A stretch of DNA of 7,291 nt from an uncultured Haemophilus sp. (GTDB taxonomy: Bacteria > Pseudomonadota > Gammaproteobacteria > Enterobacterales > Pasteurellaceae): NCBI RefSeq assembly GCF_937976265.1, contig NZ_CALJRX010000009.1, positions 1-7,291 of the forward strand, given 5' to 3'. Under the pieces are notes generated by a model. It saw only the letters and a program-made list of their open reading frames with translations, made no database searches and was not told where the DNA came from. The first letter of the stretch is position 1, and each line of letters opens with the position of its first letter. The position numbers and the translations under genes are program-made. Positions 4,450 through 7,291 of this stretch are shown here, piece after piece.

Positions 4450-5206
4450 CGCCAAACCATTTGATTGAAAGTTGTTTTAAAGTTCCGTCTTGGCGTAGTT
4501 CTTCAAGTGCTTGGTTCACTTTTGCAATAAGCTGTTCTTCACCTTTCAAGAAAGCAAAACCGGTTGGGATTTTTTTATCACTTTCTACAGCAATTTTTAA
4601 GCCTGCATTAGGTTGTTTTTTGAAGTAATCTAACACCGCAAGTTTATCATTTACAGTTGCATCAACACGACCTTGTTTTACTGCTTCAAGGTTTTGTGCC
4701 AAGCTATCAACGGTCACAATAATTGCACCATTATCACGTGCGTCTTTGCTCCAGTTACTGGTTGCTGACTGGGCAGATTTTTTACCTTTTAAATCAGGGA
4801 ATGATTTAATGCTATCGTTATCGGCTTTTGTCACGATGACGCCAGCAGAGTAGTTATAAGGTGCACTGTAATCATATTTTTTTAAACGTTCTGGGCTTGG
4901 ATTGGTTTGGTTCGCAATAACATCAAAGCGTTTTGCATTTAAACCTGCATACATGCCATCCCAAGCGGTTTCTTTAAATTCAACTTTCCAACCTAATTTT
5001 TGCGCAACTTTTTCGATAATTTCCACATCGAAACCTGTTAACTTGCCATCTTTGTCGTGGAAAGTGAATGGTGCGTAAGTTCCCTCAGTTCCGACTAATA
5101 AGGTTTTAGTTTTTTCAACGCGATCAGCAATTTCACCTGCGTTAGCAAAAGTAGAAAGGGCTAATCCTGCCGCTAAAAGTGCGGTGCTAAAAAATGATTT
5201 TTTCAT
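4433..5206 (-). CDS. tcyJ: amino-acid (probable cystine) ABC importer, periplasmic binding protein
   Basis: Soluble periplasmic receptor of the polar amino-acid family (solute-binding family 3). The 257 residues open with a Sec signal peptide: KK, a hydrophobic run at 5-19, and a probable cut after A23 in ANA-GE. There is no lipobox cysteine, so it is not a lipoprotein. Family landmarks are LLVGTEGTYAPF (36-47), DGKLTGFDVEI (53-63), the ligand-contact stretch with R107 in SPERLKKYDYSAPY, D187 in VNDKLA, and a closing GTLKQLSIKWFG. These match E. coli TcyJ (FliY) closely enough to suggest cystine, but other polar amino acids are possible. AAGGAA at 5212-5217 supports the start. It is first in the operon, followed by permease and ATPase. 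An uptake signal lies inside the signal-peptide codons. Confidence 0.92.
   Translation of the reverse strand: MKKSFFSTALLAAGLALSTFANAGEIADRVEKTKTLLVGTEGTYAPFTFHDKDGKLTGFDVEIIEKVAQKLGWKVEFKETAWDGMYAGLNAKRFDVIANQTNPSPERLKKYDYSAPYNYSAGVIVTKADNDSIKSFPDLKGKKSAQSATSNWSKDARDNGAIIVTVDSLAQNLEAVKQGRVDATVNDKLAVLDYFKKQPNAGLKIAVESDKKIPTGFAFLKGEEQLIAKVNQALEELRQDGTLKQLSIKWFGDDITQ
5177..5185 (+). repeat. DNA uptake signal sequence AAGTGCGGT
   Basis: Perfect 9-base core inside the signal-peptide codons of the binding protein, where its complement encodes T8-A9-L10. The downstream bases (GCTAA) do not carry the usual AT-rich extension. Confidence 0.85.
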
Positions 5207-5245
5207 AAGTATTCCTTTTTTAGATAAATAACGAAAGTGAAATGA

Positions 5246-5273
5246 ATTATAAGAAGCGAAAAAGAAAAGGAAA
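5246..5273 (-). promoter_or_regulatory. candidate promoter of the cystine-type operon
   Basis: On the minus strand a perfect TATAAT (5251-5246) lies 40 bases ahead of the binding-protein ATG. The best -35 is TTTCCT (5273-5268) at 16 bases, only 3 of 6 consensus bases. The spacer region is a near-unbroken pyrimidine run on this strand (5274-5251). I see no CRP site here. Confidence 0.5.
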
Positions 5274-5337
5274 GTATTATTTATTTATGAATTATTTCCT
5301 TTAGTTATATTAAATGAGAATTGTGTAATTAATAAAC

Positions 5338-5364
5338 AAAAAAAGGTCTGTAAAAACAGACCTT
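5338..5364 (-). terminator. cysK intrinsic terminator
   Basis: On the minus strand AAGGTCTG pairs with CAGACCTT (5364-5357 with 5350-5343) in an 8-bp stem. One further U-A pair can form at the loop, and an unbroken run of seven T (5344-5338) follows. It stands 26 bases past the cysK stop and separates cysK from the downstream ABC operon. Confidence 0.92.
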
Positions 5365-5389
5365 AGATAGAATGAATGAAATTAATAGA

Positions 5390-6340
5390 TTAAGCTTCAA
5401 TCCCTTCGAATAACGCCGTACTTAAATAACGTTCTGATGCAGAAGGTAAGATTGCGACGATTAATTTATCTTGGAATTCTGGTAGTTTTGCTAAGCGGTC
5501 AGCTGCTGCCACTGCAGCACCTGAAGAAATACCCGCAAGAATCCCTTCTTCAGCCATTAAGCGACGAGCGGTTGCGATTGCGGTATCGCTATCTACAGTT
5601 TCCACGCGATCAATTAATGATAAATCTAAGTTTTTCGGAATGAAGCCCGCACCGATACCTTGAATTTTGTGTGGACCCGGTTTCACTTCTTGGCCAGCAA
5701 GAGTTTGGCTGATAACAGGTGATTCTGTTGGTTCAACTGCTACAGAAGTAATTTTTTTACCGTGATCTAATTTGATCGCACGAGAAATACCGGTAATTGT
5801 ACCGCCGGTACCCACACCAGCAACCACGACATCGACTTTACCTTCAGTATCTTTCCAGATTTCTTCACCAGTAGTTTGACGATGAATGTCCGGGTTAGCC
5901 GGGTTTTCAAATTGTTTTAGCATTACATAATGATTTGGATTAGACGCCACAATTTCTTCTGCTTTAGCGATCGCACCTTTCATCCCTTTTGAACCTTCAG
6001 TGAGCACAAGATTCACGCCTAAACCACGTAATAAACGTTTACGTTCAAGACTCATGGTTTCAGGCATGGTTAAGGTGATTTTATAACCGCGCGCGGCAGC
6101 GACATAAGCTAAAGCAATACCGGTGTTACCGCTGGTTGCATCTACAATTTCTTTACCCGCGGTTAAAATGCCATCTTTTTCTGCTTGCCAAATCATGTTG
6201 GCACCAATACGGCATTTCACACTAAAGCTTGGGTTACGACCTTCAATTTTTACGACAACGTTACCATTGTGTCCGAAGTGTTTTAAACGAACTAATGGCG
6301 TATTACCGATTGAGTATGAGTTATCTGCATAAATTGTCAT
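5390..6340 (-). CDS. cysK: cysteine synthase A (O-acetylserine sulfhydrylase)
   Basis: Cytoplasmic pyridoxal-phosphate enzyme joining O-acetylserine and sulfide into L-cysteine. The 316 residues show K42, the cofactor-binding lysine, in SFSVKCRIGANM; the substrate loop TSGNTG (69-74); the phosphate-binding GVGTGGT (175-181); the GIGAGFIP segment (228-235) typical of CysK; and S272 in ISSGAA, which contacts the pyridine nitrogen. The opening IYADNSYSIGNTPLVRL and ending LPSASERYLSTALFEGIEA closely resemble the H. influenzae enzyme as I remember it. Family members also bind the C-terminus of serine acetyltransferase CysE. AAGGAC at 6348-6353 fixes the start. It follows cysZ in the same direction, as in E. 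coli, but 100 bases apart and with its own promoter candidate and terminator. Confidence 0.97.
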   Translation of the reverse strand: MTIYADNSYSIGNTPLVRLKHFGHNGNVVVKIEGRNPSFSVKCRIGANMIWQAEKDGILTAGKEIVDATSGNTGIALAYVAAARGYKITLTMPETMSLERKRLLRGLGVNLVLTEGSKGMKGAIAKAEEIVASNPNHYVMLKQFENPANPDIHRQTTGEEIWKDTEGKVDVVVAGVGTGGTITGISRAIKLDHGKKITSVAVEPTESPVISQTLAGQEVKPGPHKIQGIGAGFIPKNLDLSLIDRVETVDSDTAIATARRLMAEEGILAGISSGAAVAAADRLAKLPEFQDKLIVAILPSASERYLSTALFEGIEA

Positions 6341-6380
6341 TTTACTGTCCTTTTATATTTGGGAATGAGTTGATGCAGTA

Positions 6381-6409
6381 GTTATAACACCGGTTTTTAT
6401 ATAAAAAAA
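6381..6409 (-). promoter_or_regulatory. candidate cysK promoter
   Basis: Minus strand TATAAC (6386-6381) matches 5 of 6 bases of the -10 consensus. The only -35 at 17 bases is within an oligo-T run (6409-6404), so activation by a regulator, CysB in relatives, would be needed. No CysB site can be identified by eye. Confidence 0.35.
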
Positions 6410-6436
6410 ATAGTTAATAGCTATATTTTATAACTA
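6403..6436 (-). terminator. possible weak terminator after cysZ
   Basis: On the minus strand TAGTTA (6436-6431) and TAACTA (6416-6411) form a 6-bp, mostly A-U stem with a 14-base loop, followed directly by eight T (6410-6403). The shape is right but the stem is weak, so read-through from cysZ into cysK is likely. Confidence 0.3.
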
Positions 6437-6440
6437 AATG

Positions 6441-7289
6441 CTATTTATTCACGATGCTATTTCCTGAAGGCTTAATTTCCGTACTCGTAGAGCGTGTTAC
6501 AATTTGTGTTGAACCTGAAGTGCGGTCAAAATTCATATCAAATTTTAATTGTGAGCGATAATTTTCCACCCACATTACGGTTGCACCACAGACCGCCACA
6601 GGAATAATCACTAAGTTCACGATCGGCAATGCCGTACAAAGGGTAATTAATGCCCCAAATGTCAGGCTTTGAGAACGTCTTTCGCCTAACGCATTTTTCA
6701 TAATGCCAAAAGAAATTTTATGGTTATCAAACGGGTAGTCACAGTACTGAATCGCCATCATCCAACAAGTAAATAGGAAGGTTAGTACAGGAATAATGGT
6801 TTGTCCGATAACCGGGATAAAACTCAATAAGAACAAGCCCACAAATTTCGGTAAGCTGTACCACAGTTTTTGCCATTCACGATTTAGCATGCGCGGCACA
6901 TCTTTCATAATTTCGGCAAAACCATCATCATTAACGGCTTCACCGGTCAGCATTTTCTCTACTTTTTCTGCCAACAATCCATTAAACGGTGCGGCAATAA
7001 AGCCTGAAAGGGTCGTAAAGGCAAAATAGAAAAATAAGAGAATTGAGCCGATAGACAGCACGAGCAAAATCACACTTAAAAAGCTTAACCAATCAGGAAT
7101 AAAGCTCATCACCCAGTCAATCATCGTGGAAATTTTTGAGACAAATAGCCAGAATAAGCCTGTGAGCAGCACGATGTTAAGTAAAATCGGCATAATCACA
7201 AAACGGCGTAGGCCTTTTTGCGTAATAAAATGCCACCCCATGACGAAATGATTGAAAGCAGATTTTATTTCATTTTGATCGATCATCAT
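6441..7289 (-). CDS. cysZ: CysZ-family sulfate permease
   Basis: Inner-membrane protein of the CysZ/EI24 family, which imports sulfate for cysteine synthesis. The 282 residues show hydrophobic segments at about 29-50, 70-94, 146-180 and 208-236. The conserved blocks FIAAPFNGLLAE (97-108), IMKDVPRMLNREWQK (127-141), IQYCDYPFDNHK (180-191) and PVAVCGATVMWV (230-241) match E. coli CysZ. Compared with E. coli (253 residues), about 30 residues are added at the C-terminus (253-282), rich in serine and threonine and partly encoded by an uptake signal. The start is ATG at 7289 or 7286. The ribosome binding site lies outside the window, and a more distant start cannot be excluded. It precedes cysK in the same direction. 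Whether the host has the rest of the sulfate-reduction pathway cannot be seen here. Confidence 0.93.
   Translation of the reverse strand: MMIDQNEIKSAFNHFVMGWHFITQKGLRRFVIMPILLNIVLLTGLFWLFVSKISTMIDWVMSFIPDWLSFLSVILLVLSIGSILLFFYFAFTTLSGFIAAPFNGLLAEKVEKMLTGEAVNDDGFAEIMKDVPRMLNREWQKLWYSLPKFVGLFLLSFIPVIGQTIIPVLTFLFTCWMMAIQYCDYPFDNHKISFGIMKNALGERRSQSLTFGALITLCTALPIVNLVIIPVAVCGATVMWVENYRSQLKFDMNFDRTSGSTQIVTRSTSTEIKPSGNSIVNK
6518..6526 (+). repeat. DNA uptake signal sequence AAGTGCGGT
   Basis: Perfect core followed by CAAAATT, giving the full extended motif. The complement encodes part of NFDRTS (253-258) in the CysZ C-terminal extension. Fifteen bases from the core onward (6522-6536) also occur unchanged in the glpF terminator (2899-2913). 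Confidence 0.9.
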
Positions 7290-7291
7290 TG

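Noticed and set aside
5793..5818. Cluster of short palindromes around GTACCGCCGGTAC in cysK
   Set aside because: It encodes the conserved GTGGTITG phosphate-binding loop. Glycine/threonine codons explain the symmetry.

Overview
This is an ordinary-looking chromosomal segment from a member of the Pasteurellaceae. Three perfect copies of the 9-mer AAGTGCGGT (225-233 on the minus strand, 5177-5185 and 6518-6526 on the plus strand) are DNA uptake signal sequences of the Haemophilus influenzae type. That points to the Haemophilus / Aggregatibacter / Pasteurella side of the family. Codon use is AT-leaning, and the proteins resemble H. influenzae and E. coli homologues as I remember them. I could not run any search, so the species is not settled. 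The gene order (glp genes next to a cystine-type transporter and cysK-cysZ) is not what I recall for H. influenzae Rd, so a relative such as H. parainfluenzae is plausible.

Layout. Positions 1-69 hold what looks like a broken N-terminus of an IS30-family transposase, followed by about 120 bases with no gene. Next comes a glycerol-uptake module: glpK (minus strand, 253-1764) and glpF (plus strand, 2137-2880) are divergent and share a 372-bp control region. That region carries two CRP-type sites, a GlpR-like operator, phased CGAAC repeats and several dyads. Each glp gene ends in a terminator built from an uptake-signal-like 15-bp stem. GlpF would admit glycerol, and GlpK would trap it as glycerol-3-phosphate.

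Everything from 2953 to the end is on the minus strand and concerns sulfur and cysteine. In transcription order these are cysZ (sulfate permease, at the window edge), cysK (cysteine synthase A, with its own strong terminator), and a three-gene ABC importer of the polar amino acid/cystine family: binding protein, permease, ATPase. CysZ would bring in sulfate, CysK would make cysteine from sulfide and O-acetylserine, and the ABC system would probably import cystine.

I see no phage, CRISPR array, RNA gene or unrecognised multigene system. The points most worth a second look are small. They are a perfect 13-bp inverted repeat in the first codons of the permease gene, just after the binding-protein stop codon; the dense divergent glp control region; uptake-signal-derived terminators whose single non-Watson-Crick pair is a wobble only in the RNA of the gene they serve; and a GlpK that lacks the E. 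coli IIAGlc-binding sequence.
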